Part shown: positions 56,401 to 63,755 of the stretch, piece by piece | How positions within the stretch are numbered: the stretch's first letter is position 1 | How the letters are laid out: the number at the start of each line of letters is the position of its first letter | Source of the DNA: Bremerella sp. P1 | GTDB lineage: Bacteria > Planctomycetota > Planctomycetia > Pirellulales > Pirellulaceae | Length of the DNA: 64,000 nt | NCBI RefSeq assembly: GCF_028748185.1 | Contig: NZ_CP118164.1 | Coordinates: 3,100,001-3,164,000, forward strand | Direction of reading: 5' to 3' | The notes under the pieces: generated by a model | What the model was told of the DNA's origin: nothing | What the model saw: only the letters and a program-made list of their open reading frames with translations | Databases searched by the model: none | Program-made: the position numbers and the translations under genes

Positions 56401-57434
56401 ACCAGGTTCTCGCCATTCTTCGCATGATCGACGAAGAGCTCATCGGCGACGAAACAACGGTCGCAACCCGCATGCGAAAGGGTATCGTTGCGATCCTGGC
56501 CGGTAACGGCACACCAGAAAACATGGCCTATTTGCGAAAAGCATTTGATCGCGAACCGGAACGCCGGGCATCGATCGCTTTCGGTCTGGCCCAGCAACCC
56601 GAAGGGAAGAACTTCTCGTACCTGGTCAAAGCCATTCCTGTTCTCGAAGGTGACTTTGCCACCAACGTGATTCAGAAGCTCACCCAAGGCACACAAACCG
56701 AGAGCGATCCCGAAACGCTTCGTCAGCTGATCATGCTGGGCTTGCGCTCGGACGACACCTGCAAACAAGCTGTCAATCAGCTTTTGGTCAAGTGGACCGG
56801 TGAAACGGCGGCATCGCCAGCCGATCCATTCGAGAAGCAGATGCAGTCGTGGCAGGGTTGGTTTGCTGAAAGCTACCCGGATCTTCCGGAAGCGAAGCTG
56901 GTCGACAACAAGTCGAGTAACTGGGACCTGGAAGAACTGCTTGAGTTCCTGAGCTCCGACGATTACCACGGTGGGGATGCGACCTCCGGGGCGTTGATCT
57001 TCAAGAAGGCCCAGTGTGCTGCCTGTCACCGCATGGGCGGAGCTGGCGAGGCGATCGGCCCAGACCTGACAGAAGTTGCCCGACGCTTCCAGAAGAAGCA
57101 GATCCTGGAATCAATTCTGTTCCCATCGCACGTGATTTCCGATCAGTACGCGACCAAGCAGATCCTGACGATCGACGGTAAGATCCTGTCCGGCTTGATC
57201 TCGACCAGCCCGAGCGGAGATTACGTCGTCATCGACAACCAAGGCAACAAGACCGAAGTGCCTAAGGCCGACGTCGATGAACTGTCGCCATCGAAGACCA
57301 GCATTATGCCGACTGGACTGTTGGATCAACTGACTGCCGAAGAGATCGGCGACCTGATGACTTACCTCAAGGCCAACAAAGCCTCGTCGAAGACCCAGGT
57401 CGCGACTCAGCCAAGCGGCACATCGGTTCGCTAG
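53478..57434 (+). CDS. PVC-type heme-binding beta-propeller protein with HEAT repeats
   Basis: About 1318 residues. A signal peptide (WLLLIAVALLVTGAPSFVHA) leads to a jelly-roll carbohydrate-binding-like domain (~residues 30-160) and a Pro/Ala-rich linker. A PQQ-type propeller (~230-590: GDLMLIYDSNDDGVVD, EHGPHGLALGPDG, LVWHRPTRLYQVSPGSDFGWRSGW) and HEAT-like repeats (~650-1120) follow. At the end is a cytochrome c module with C1180-A-A-C-H1184. It is a periplasmic, probably redox-active protein. The ATG at 53478 is chosen for the signal peptide; 53466 is possible. Confidence 0.9.
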   Translation: MSTTPKTPWLLLIAVALLVTGAPSFVHAQATQPQWIWATQHHKDQVPASSCFFRKSINISQMTGGQIMITADDEYELWINGKKIAEDNNWRNRRKYDISNHLTIGDNVFAVQVRNTQGNAAGLLAEITIFGSNNQKVSFPSNSSWKTDLRPFPLWQSTFYSDSRWQRAQEFGPANGTTPWNNGQPQVAANTNNGPPVPPEPSFAEKPRPSQRPIEAKPISTAKKPQATQPEVVSTPPENVPAEESRFRILPGFAIQEVISAEKTGALISMTFNEFGNIIASKEGGDLMLIYDSNDDGVVDAQRVYNDTIKNVQGILPLNGDLFVVGEGSEGTGLYKLSDTDGDGDVEEVATLVTFNGAIGEHGPHGLALGPDGLIYMVAGNDTKLESDVDEKSPHRHFYEGDLVPRFEDPGGHAVGVKAPGGMVLRTDIEGQKVEIVAGGIRNAYDLAFNRNGDLFIHDSDMEWDEGLVWHRPTRLYQVSPGSDFGWRSGWAKWPNYYPDCVPPILETGAGSPTGLVVYDHFKYPAKYQNRLFVTDWANGRISTVSLTPDGAGYVAKSEALLEGKPMNVTDLEVGPDGWVYFTTGGRGTEGGLYRIVYKGDIPEGSDDLGKGIAQAIRHPQPQSAWGRQKIAEIQSDLGDLWNPQIQGVAIAKENPSYYRTRALDLMQLYGPSPTLSMLLELTEDDNAEVCQKAISLLINYPGSEATDRLRELLEHKSSAVRREACETLCEIRGTVNYEELRPLLSAEDRREAYSARRLLENQPVENWIEDALIADSATLFNTGCIAALVSQPSHDIALKIALRAQKRLDDYLSDEEFLSMLRVIQLAIDRGSLNESEVPGLADRLASEFPAADHKMNRELIRTLAHFRVSDITDRYIAHLDSKLPAAERLNLAMHMSFIEEGWTSEQKLKLLGHLESGLKIEGGEGLRGYIETSTKQFVKCLTPEEQYVALTMGHMWPNAALAVLFELPEHPSDQVLAILRMIDEELIGDETTVATRMRKGIVAILAGNGTPENMAYLRKAFDREPERRASIAFGLAQQPEGKNFSYLVKAIPVLEGDFATNVIQKLTQGTQTESDPETLRQLIMLGLRSDDTCKQAVNQLLVKWTGETAASPADPFEKQMQSWQGWFAESYPDLPEAKLVDNKSSNWDLEELLEFLSSDDYHGGDATSGALIFKKAQCAACHRMGGAGEAIGPDLTEVARRFQKKQILESILFPSHVISDQYATKQILTIDGKILSGLISTSPSGDYVVIDNQGNKTEVPKADVDELSPSKTSIMPTGLLDQLTAEEIGDLMTYLKANKASSKTQVATQPSGTSVR

Positions 57435-57440
57435 CCAAAG

Positions 57441-58484
57441 TTATGTGAAGTCTCTGCCCGCCGGTTCCATTGAGCCGGCGTTGAGGCAATCGACGAGGAT
57501 CCGTAGCCGGCCCAGGTTGCGGCGGTTGAATGTAAAGACAAGTCGTGGCATGTCTTCCAATTCTGGCTCGTCTTCTTCCGGTAGAGCATCCCGAACTTCG
57601 AACGTCCCTTCGCTGAGGATGTCTTGAAATTCCGTTCGTATGTCGTTTAGCAGCGATTCGGCAATCGGCGTCATCGTGCGGATGACCAACTGCTTTCGGA
57701 CGTACCGCATGCTGTGGTACACCTTGTAAAACTGCTCGATCTCGCCGACCGCTTCTTCAATCTTGTCAGTGACCTTATACAACGCGAAGTCTTCTGGCGA
57801 GATCATACCGCCCTCGTGCAGTGCCGCACGAATGAAGTCGTCGAGTGCTTTCCAGTACGTTCCACCGGGGGCATCCAGGAGAACGATCGGAAAGATGTCG
57901 CGTTTGCCGGTTTGCACCAAGGTTAAGACTTCGAAGGCTTCATCGAGCGTGCCGAAGCCGCCTGGCAAACAGACCACGGCATCGCACTCCTTCACAAACA
58001 TCAGCTTGCGTGTGAAGAAGTACTTCATATTCACGAGTTTTTCGTCGCCGTGGATCACGGGATTGGCTTGCTGCTCGAAGGGGAGCATGATGTTCAAGCC
58101 CATCGAATTGGCGCGTCCGGCACCACGATGGCCGGCTTCCATAATGCCACTTCCGGCACCGGTAATGACCAGCCAATCATCTTTCGCCATCTGCTCGGCG
58201 AAGTCGGCGGCCGTTTGGTAGGTCGGGTGGTCAGGCAGCGTGCGCGCAGAGCCAAAGATCGTGACTTTGCGTTTGTCCCGAAATGGGGTGAAGACTTTGA
58301 ACGCGTAGCGTAGTTCTTTCAGCGAACGTGAGAGCAGCTTAAGGTCGCCGCGTGTCGCAGCGTCGCGTTGCAGTTTATCCGCAGTCTGTCGAATCTGATC
58401 GAGAAGGCTCTTAATCTCAATCTCGCGGCGTTCATCCTTGTCCGACGAAAGGTCCTCGGCATCCGTTTCTTCAAATCGACTCAA
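57441..58484 (-). CDS. LOG family (TIGR00730-type) nucleotide-processing protein
   Basis: A 347-residue protein starting at a TTG with gggag eight bases upstream. The Rossmann-like LOG domain spans ~residues 75-250: VTIFGSARTLPDHP, VITGAGSGIMEAGHRGA and the signature CLPGGFGTLDEAFE. N- and C-terminal extensions of ~70 and ~100 residues are as in long LOG proteins such as PpnN-type enzymes. The family cleaves the N-glycosidic bond of nucleoside monophosphates. A candidate structured RNA leader lies directly upstream. Confidence 0.9.
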   Translation of the reverse strand: MSRFEETDAEDLSSDKDERREIEIKSLLDQIRQTADKLQRDAATRGDLKLLSRSLKELRYAFKVFTPFRDKRKVTIFGSARTLPDHPTYQTAADFAEQMAKDDWLVITGAGSGIMEAGHRGAGRANSMGLNIMLPFEQQANPVIHGDEKLVNMKYFFTRKLMFVKECDAVVCLPGGFGTLDEAFEVLTLVQTGKRDIFPIVLLDAPGGTYWKALDDFIRAALHEGGMISPEDFALYKVTDKIEEAVGEIEQFYKVYHSMRYVRKQLVIRTMTPIAESLLNDIRTEFQDILSEGTFEVRDALPEEDEPELEDMPRLVFTFNRRNLGRLRILVDCLNAGSMEPAGRDFT

Positions 58485-58629
58485 AGATCCATCTCCCTGC
58501 TCAAGAGAATACCACCCTTCGGTTAACCGAAAGCCCGCGGAAAACCGTACTAACTAACCCACTGCGGGAAGGGCACCCGTGCGAATAATAGCATATCCCT
58601 CTGAAGGCACGGTTGGTCATGGGTGGTAT
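58485..58629 (-). ncRNA. Candidate structured leader RNA (four-way junction) of the LOG gene
   Basis: Read on the minus strand, P1 is ataccaccc (58629-58621) with gggtggtat (58517-58509), 9 exact bp. Inside it lie P2 ccgtgc/gcacgg (58612-58607 and 58582-58577), P3 cccgc/gcggg (58568-58564 and 58538-58534) and P4 ttcgg-ttaa-ccgaa (58531-58518), which abuts P1. A TATACT ends four bases before P1, so a transcript could begin at or very near P1. The RBS follows 3' of P1. It does not match a riboswitch class I know. Confidence 0.5.
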
Positions 58630-58632
58630 CCA

Positions 58633-58638
58633 AGTATA
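58633..58638 (-). promoter_or_regulatory. Candidate -10 element for the LOG leader
   Basis: Minus strand TATACT. The predicted transcript start falls at about 58629-58626, the first bases of stem P1. A TTGATT lies 12 bases upstream, too close for a standard -35. Confidence 0.4.
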
Positions 58639-58869
58639 CAATTGTTTTGAAATCAATGCGGAAATATTTAAAAAGTTCAGGGGTTGTTGTTACGGAGATT
58701 GACCGATAAACTACCCGGTGGAGCCATTTTTAATAATTCTCCGGTTTTGCGTTTGACATTCGCGTCCGCGGAAATCTGCCACATTCCGACTGACGAATTC
58801 TTCATAATTCAAGTCGAAATAATCCAACAACCTGTAGCTCCGGTTTCCGCTAATAGGCGATTTAACGTA

Positions 58870-59223
58870 ATGGTTAACATCCTCCGCCAGAAAGACATCA
58901 CGATACTCGACTTTGGGCCCGAGTATGCGAACTTAGACGAAGCAAGTCTAAGTAACGTCGTTCAGCAAATCGTCGAAGTGGCGAAACACACTTCGCCCCC
59001 TCTGGTCGTCATCGATCTTTCTCATACCGAATCGATTGGCTCGTTCTTCATCCAATTCCTGATCCGAATTTGGAAGCTGATCAAGAAACGTGGTGGAAAA
59101 CTCGTGATCGCGGGTCTTAGTGAAGACTGCTTGAATGTCCTGAAGCGGTCGAAGATCGAATCACTATGGCAACGCTATCCAACTCGCGAAGCAGCGGCCG
59201 AAGCGTTGAAAGACGCTGAATAG
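58870..59223 (+). CDS. STAS-domain protein (anti-sigma factor antagonist-like)
   Basis: About 117 residues from the ATG at 58870; the frame is open further upstream but that part looks non-coding. ITILDFGPEYANLDEASLSNVVQQIVEVA, then LVVIDLSHTESIGSFFIQFLIRIWKLIKKRGGKLVIAGL match STAS. The loop has DLSHTESIGS where SpoIIAA proteins have a phosphorylatable Ser. No partner kinase or phosphatase is adjacent. It probably works in a partner-switching pathway. Confidence 0.8.
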   Translation: MVNILRQKDITILDFGPEYANLDEASLSNVVQQIVEVAKHTSPPLVVIDLSHTESIGSFFIQFLIRIWKLIKKRGGKLVIAGLSEDCLNVLKRSKIESLWQRYPTREAAAEALKDAE

Positions 59224-59239
59224 GACCAGTGATGACGAC

Positions 59240-59512
59240 CTAAGGTTCGTTGTCGTTGCGATTCTTCTTTTCGCGAATGTATACCGCGCGACTGGCTTGA
59301 TATTCTTCTGCGCTGGGAAGTTCTTCTGCTTCAGACCTTTGCTGGTTCTCGAAGATCCTCTGAAGAAAGGGGCGGCACCAACCACACCCGGTTCCGGCGC
59401 CGCCACACTCGGAAAGCTGAGAAGCTCTACGCGGTTTTTCAATCCGACAAAAGTTCTGGACTTTGCGTTTAGTCACGTGGAAGCAAAGGCACAATTCGTC
59501 ATCTGGATTCAT
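59240..59512 (-). CDS. BFD-like [2Fe-2S] protein
   Basis: A 90-residue protein. The cluster ligands C8-L-C10 and C43-G-W-C46 sit in LCLCFHV and GTGCGWC, the bacterioferritin-associated-ferredoxin pattern. The last ~35 residues are a polar tail. Its ATG overlaps the stop of the M20 peptidase gene (ATGA), so translation should be coupled. No bacterioferritin gene is nearby. It may shuttle electrons or be a small cluster-binding regulator. Confidence 0.8.
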   Translation of the reverse strand: MNPDDELCLCFHVTKRKVQNFCRIEKPRRASQLSECGGAGTGCGWCRPFLQRIFENQQRSEAEELPSAEEYQASRAVYIREKKNRNDNEP

Positions 59513-60699
59513 TCGGCAGAACCCTTTCCAGAAGCGATTTGAAGGGCGACTTCGCAGGCCGTATGAAATTGATCAATGTCCAGCATCTCACTGGTCATAT
59601 GCTGATTGAGTTGACCGCACCCCAGGGTTACCGCCGGGATGCCATGCAAGTAAAGCCAATTGGCATCGAGGCCACCATTGGCAATCGACTTAGCGGGATC
59701 CATTCCGAGCCCGCTAAGGACGTCACTTGCCGCTTGGACACTTGGTGTTTCGGGTGACATCGCGAATGGTTCGTAGTTTAAATCGCCATCAAACTCGACC
59801 TTAGCCATGTGATTTGAGTTGTTTTGTACCTCGGTGGCTGCCTGTTGAAATGCTTGTTCAAAACGGTCAACAAGGATTTCAATCGTCTCCTTTTGGTGAC
59901 TACGAACTTCGGCTCGAAGTTGCACGTGATCCGCAACGACATTGGTTGCGTTTCCACCTTGAATGACGCCGATATTGCTTGTCCCGGAAAGCTCGCCCTG
60001 CGAAATCTTTCCCAGCAGTCCTTGCTCGTGCAGTTTGTTGATCGCAATGCCCGCAACGGTGATGGCGCTGACGCCTTTCTCAGGAGCGACGCCAGCGTGA
60101 CTCGCTAGGCCATGAATATCAATCGTCATTCGATAGCCGCCAATCGCACCGATGGTGAGCTTGGCAGGATTTCCTCCGTCCCAATTGAATGCCAAATCGG
60201 GATTACCAAGCTTTTCGACTTCCAAAAATCTGGCACCTTGAAGGCCGATCTCTTCCTGAACGGTGAAGAGCAAGGTCAGCGGTCCATGCGGAATCTTTTG
60301 AGCGAGGAGTTCGGTGGCCGCAAAGAGCACCGTCGCTACGCCTGCCCGGTCATCGGCGCCGAGTCCGGTATGTGCATCCTGGGGGACTAACATCCCGTCT
60401 TGAACTTTGGGACGAGCGCCGACACAGATGGGGACCGTATCCATATGAGCCATCAGCAAGCGATGCGGTCCGGGACGATTTCCCAGCAGCGAGACAATCA
60501 GGTTGCCGGTTGTGCTGTGCGGAATCGGGCAACGCGTGTGTGCGGTGTCGTGCGTGATGGCCTCTTCCGGTACGCCTACCGATAGAAGTTCCTGGCGGAC
60601 CCTTGCGGCGACCTCGGCTTCTTCTCCACTGACCCCAGGGATGGCCATGAGATCTTGAACAAGCTGAAGAGCGCGATCTTTCTGCGAAGCGGATAGCAT
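59509..60699 (-). CDS. M20 family metallopeptidase (tripeptidase T-like)
   Basis: A protein of 396 residues. Metal and catalytic blocks in order are MAHMDTVP, GLGADDRAGVA, TVQEEIGLQGA, FNWDGG and a late LNQHMTSEM. A dimerisation domain inserts around residues 195-310 (TIDIHGLASHAGVAPEKG). The arrangement fits PepT/M20 exopeptidases. No signal peptide is seen, so it is cytoplasmic. It is encoded with the BFD-like gene through a 4-base overlap. Confidence 0.9.
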   Translation of the reverse strand: MLSASQKDRALQLVQDLMAIPGVSGEEAEVAARVRQELLSVGVPEEAITHDTAHTRCPIPHSTTGNLIVSLLGNRPGPHRLLMAHMDTVPICVGARPKVQDGMLVPQDAHTGLGADDRAGVATVLFAATELLAQKIPHGPLTLLFTVQEEIGLQGARFLEVEKLGNPDLAFNWDGGNPAKLTIGAIGGYRMTIDIHGLASHAGVAPEKGVSAITVAGIAINKLHEQGLLGKISQGELSGTSNIGVIQGGNATNVVADHVQLRAEVRSHQKETIEILVDRFEQAFQQAATEVQNNSNHMAKVEFDGDLNYEPFAMSPETPSVQAASDVLSGLGMDPAKSIANGGLDANWLYLHGIPAVTLGCGQLNQHMTSEMLDIDQFHTACEVALQIASGKGSAE

Positions 60700-60762
60700 G
60701 GTGGTCTACTTGGAGGAGATGGTCATCGGGGCAGCGAAAACCATCATACCACATCCAGCACA

Positions 60763-61476
60763 CTAGGAGTCAGCGTTGGCATCACGACGCTGAACGAATT
60801 GTAGCTCCGGATGTACAAGTCCTTCGTTGACCGCGAATATGAGCATTTCGTTGATCGTTTGGACTTCCAGCTTCGATTTCAAATCACCAACGGTCTTGTT
60901 GACGGTGCGCTCGCTGATGTCCAAGGCCTCGGCGATTTCCGATTGCGTCCGCCCGAGGGATAGTTCACGCAGGACACCCACTTCACGATCCGTAAGTGTT
61001 GCCAGTCGTGATGAGGGCACCCCGTCTTCACGTTGCACCAGTCGCTGATCGATCTCTGGCGAGAAATACGTATTGCCGGCAGCCACATGGCGAATGGCAA
61101 ACGCGAGATTGCGCAGCGACTCTGTGTGCTTGGAAACGATCCCCGCCGCACCGACCTCTAAGCATCGGTCCAGGTAGTTGTCTTTTGGGAATCCCGTATA
61201 GAAGAGAACCTTCGCCTGGCCGCGACTCGCTTTGGTAATCTGCTTACAGGCCAAGAACGGATCCATGCCATGCATGTGAATGTCCATGAGGACCACATCC
61301 GGCTTGGTCGACTCAACCATCGCTAGTGCGGCTTGCGCGTGCGTCGTTTGTCCGATGATCTGAATCGATTCGTCGGAATCTAGAACGCGCGCTACGGCAC
61401 GCATGATGGCGTCGTCGTCGTCGACTACCAGTACGCGCGGGTAGGAAGGTTTGGAGTTGCTCTTTGCAAGCATCAT
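60763..61476 (-). CDS. LuxR/NarL-family response regulator
   Basis: A 237-residue protein. The receiver domain has VLVVDDDD, phospho-acceptor Asp in VVLMDIHM and Lys in IVSKHTES. The C-terminal HTH is LTDREVGVLRELSLGRTQSEIAEALDISERTVNKTVGDLKSKL. No sensor kinase is adjacent. A second in-frame ATG at 61473 is equally plausible. It is divergent from the GGDEF gene, which it may regulate. Confidence 0.93.
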   Translation of the reverse strand: MMLAKSNSKPSYPRVLVVDDDDAIMRAVARVLDSDESIQIIGQTTHAQAALAMVESTKPDVVLMDIHMHGMDPFLACKQITKASRGQAKVLFYTGFPKDNYLDRCLEVGAAGIVSKHTESLRNLAFAIRHVAAGNTYFSPEIDQRLVQREDGVPSSRLATLTDREVGVLRELSLGRTQSEIAEALDISERTVNKTVGDLKSKLEVQTINEMLIFAVNEGLVHPELQFVQRRDANADS

Positions 61477-61578
61477 CAGACTGCCCCTGAATCTACTAGC
61501 CGATAATTCATTTTTGGTCGCCTAACATTCAAGCGAGTTTGTTACCAAGGTGCGCAGCATCGTCGCCACATGGAAAAT

Positions 61579-61807
61579 TCCCTGGTCCAAGTATAGGTCC
61601 GTATTCAGGGAGTTGCGGTGAATCCGCAAAACGTCTCAAAAAGCGCAAAACGAGTAAGATTCGCTTTTCGAAGCCTAGCTTGGCAGTTTTGTTTGACCGA
61701 TGCCTGCCATGACATAAGAAAGATGTAGAGGTCGCTGCCCCTTAGTGCGATTGCGCACTTGAAGACCTCTGCGGTCGCCCAATTGTGTTGCACAATCCTT
61801 GCGACCG
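61579..61807 (+). promoter_or_regulatory. Hairpin chain between the response regulator and GGDEF genes
   Basis: In order: A tccctg/caggga (61579-61584, 61606-61611); B ttgcgg/ccgcaa (61613-61618, 61624-61629); C aaaagcg/cgctttt (61639-61645, 61662-61668); D tggcag/ctgcca (61681-61686, 61704-61709); E agaggtc/gacctct (61727-61733, 61764-61770) enclosing agtgcg/cgcact (61744-61749, 61754-61759); F cggtcgc/gcgaccg (61772-61778, 61801-61807) enclosing attgtg/cacaat (61782-61787, 61791-61796). All arms are exact. The 363-bp gap holds no gene. E and F probably lie in the GGDEF mRNA leader. Confidence 0.5.
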
Positions 61808-61839
61808 TTACATCTGTCTCGGTAGTCGTGAAATCGAAG

Positions 61840-63390
61840 ATGTCAGAGTTTATATTTTTCCACGTTCTGCTTTGTGCAATGTTCTTCGGAATAGGATTCG
61901 TCTCAGCCAAATGGTTGCGACTTTCCGCGAAGCGCGAGGACAAGAACGAAGAGTCGCAGTCCAGCCACGCATCCGTTCTTGCGGAAGGAGTCCCGCAAGA
62001 TCGCCCTGCATGCCATACGGATGGCTCGCGAGAGGCCAGCGTGGCAGCCGCTGAAGCGATCAGCGAAGTAGTCGACCGCGTTCGAAGCTTGGCTGACGGC
62101 GTGCGTATCGAAGTTCATGAGCATTCGCAGTCGGTCGAACAAATCAATCACGATCTGCTCGCCACGGCGAATCTCTCGGACCCCGAGGCGGCGTCGCGGG
62201 TCATCTCACGCTTGATCGATGCCAATCGCCATCTGGATAGTCGACTGAACCTGGCCGAGGCTCGCCTGCAGGAACAATCACAATTGTTGCGGTCACACCG
62301 CGTGGAAGCTCGGACCGACGCATTGACCGGCTTGCCCAATCGACGTGTGTTTGATGAAGAGATTGAACGGGCATTTGAAGATAAGCGAAATTCGCGACGT
62401 GCCTCGTCGCTGATCATGGTCGATATTGATCACTTCAAGGATTTCAACGATCTTCACGGACATCAAGCCGGTGATCTTTGCTTGAAGAAGGTAGGCGAAG
62501 AGATTCGTCAGACTATTCGAGGCATCGGCGGAATCGTGATGCGATACGGTGGCGAAGAGTTCGCCGTGCTACTTCCGGGAACCGAGTTGTTCGACGCCAA
62601 AGTAGCGGCACGACGCCTCAATCGAAATATCGAGCGACTGATTGTCGACTTCGAGCAGAAAGAACTAAGCGTAACGGCCAGCCTGGGTGTTGCGGAAATT
62701 GGTCGTGACAGTGAAGCCAGCGAGTGGTTAGGGCGTGCGGACCGGGCCTTGTATGCCGCCAAGCATGAAGGTCGAAATCGTGGTTATTGGCACGACGGTC
62801 AAGCCTGCCATGAGATCACCCGCCGAAATACAGATCCTGCCGTTGAGGTAGATGAAACAGATAATGTTGTCGCTCGGCGTGCTGCGTTTATCAATGACGT
62901 CAATCGACGCTTGGCACTGTTTCATCGTAAGCGGCAACCACTCGCATTGATCATCTCGAGCATTGACTCGATTGATAACAAGCCTGTCGAAGAGCATCCC
63001 GACTACGTCGCGATTCAGCAAGCGGTCATGCAGGTCTTCAGCGCTGTCCTGCGAGATATGGATCATGTCTGTCAAATGGCGGACAACCAGTTCGGAGCCC
63101 TACTGCCGGCCGCTGACGGCCATGATGCTTCGGTAGTAGCCGAGCGTGCACGCGATGCGATCTCACGGCTCGAGCTTAAGACACCAACCGATGTGATTCG
63201 CATTTCGATTTCATGTGGTGTCTCGCACGCGTTGGAAGGAGATGAAGCCGAGCATATGCTTTCGAGAAGTGAGTCAGCGCTTGCGCATGCTCGCGATAAG
63301 AATGGAAATGCCGTCTATCTATCGCGTCATGAGATGGACTGGGAGTGCCCTTTGCGGATCACCCCAGAGGCAGTGATAGCAAACGGATAA
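61840..63390 (+). CDS. Diguanylate cyclase with a degenerate second GGDEF domain
   Basis: About 516 residues from the ATG at 61840. An N-terminal helix (FIFFHVLLCAMFFGIGFVSA) anchors it. A helical linker leads to an intact GGDEF domain: DALTGLPNRRVFDEEI, MVDIDHFKDFND and the active site RYGGEEF. No RxxD inhibitory site precedes it. A second, related domain follows with ADNQF in place of GGDEF, so it is probably catalytically dead and may bind GTP or c-di-GMP. It should make c-di-GMP. Confidence 0.9.
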   Translation: MSEFIFFHVLLCAMFFGIGFVSAKWLRLSAKREDKNEESQSSHASVLAEGVPQDRPACHTDGSREASVAAAEAISEVVDRVRSLADGVRIEVHEHSQSVEQINHDLLATANLSDPEAASRVISRLIDANRHLDSRLNLAEARLQEQSQLLRSHRVEARTDALTGLPNRRVFDEEIERAFEDKRNSRRASSLIMVDIDHFKDFNDLHGHQAGDLCLKKVGEEIRQTIRGIGGIVMRYGGEEFAVLLPGTELFDAKVAARRLNRNIERLIVDFEQKELSVTASLGVAEIGRDSEASEWLGRADRALYAAKHEGRNRGYWHDGQACHEITRRNTDPAVEVDETDNVVARRAAFINDVNRRLALFHRKRQPLALIISSIDSIDNKPVEEHPDYVAIQQAVMQVFSAVLRDMDHVCQMADNQFGALLPAADGHDASVVAERARDAISRLELKTPTDVIRISISCGVSHALEGDEAEHMLSRSESALAHARDKNGNAVYLSRHEMDWECPLRITPEAVIANG

Positions 63391-63457
63391 TTCTTTCTTT
63401 CTGCCAAATTCTTTTCAAGAAAGCGGGGTTGATCCGTTTTCTGAAAACCAATAATTT

Positions 63458-63755
63458 ACCGCCTCACACGGACGACATGTCCTCGTTGCGGAGCATTGAG
63501 GCGGTTGTCCGGACTTGCGTATTGAAGAGATGTTTCCTGCATAAGAAGGCCAGTTTTCTGGTTTTTCGCGGATCGTGAGCTGGATGTTTGACACGGATGT
63601 TGGGCAGCCTGGCTTGATAACTCTTGAATAATGCAACCGAAAGAATCGGCTCGTGTCGACAGGATGTCGATTCCCTGAACCGACCAATCGCTCCCGGAGA
63701 AGAACGGAATCCTTTGCCCCCCTGGGATCCGAACTTTCCGGGGGCCTTTTTTATT
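63458..63755 (+). ncRNA. Candidate ~290-nt non-coding RNA with promoter and terminator
   Basis: No gene lies in 63391-63877. TTGATC (63429-63434) and AATAAT (63450-63455), 15 bases apart, could start a transcript near 63458-63462. The 5' end forms accgcctca (63458-63466) with tgaggcggt (63497-63505), nine exact bp. Further hairpins are ccag-tttt-ctgg near 63550 and gaatcg (63643-63648) with cgattc (63668-63673). It ends in a terminator at 63716-63755. It matches no RNase P, tmRNA, SRP or 6S landmark I know. Confidence 0.4.
63716..63755 (+). terminator. Rho-independent terminator with possible alternative pairing
   Basis: The stem gccccc (63716-63721) pairs with gggggc (63740-63745) and is followed by cttttttattt. 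An overlapping alternative pairs cggaatcc (63705-63712, one bulged A) with ggatccg (63725-63731) inside cccgga/tccggg (63693-63698, 63737-63742). The two folds are mutually exclusive. Confidence 0.65.

Noticed and set aside
61727-61770. Seven-bp outer stem resembling a tRNA acceptor stem
   Set aside because: The unit is 44 bases and lacks D, anticodon and T arms and a TTCGA-like T loop. It is not a tRNA.
63588-63593. TTGACA hexamer inside the candidate ncRNA
   Set aside because: No acceptable -10 lies 15-19 bases downstream, so I did not call a promoter.
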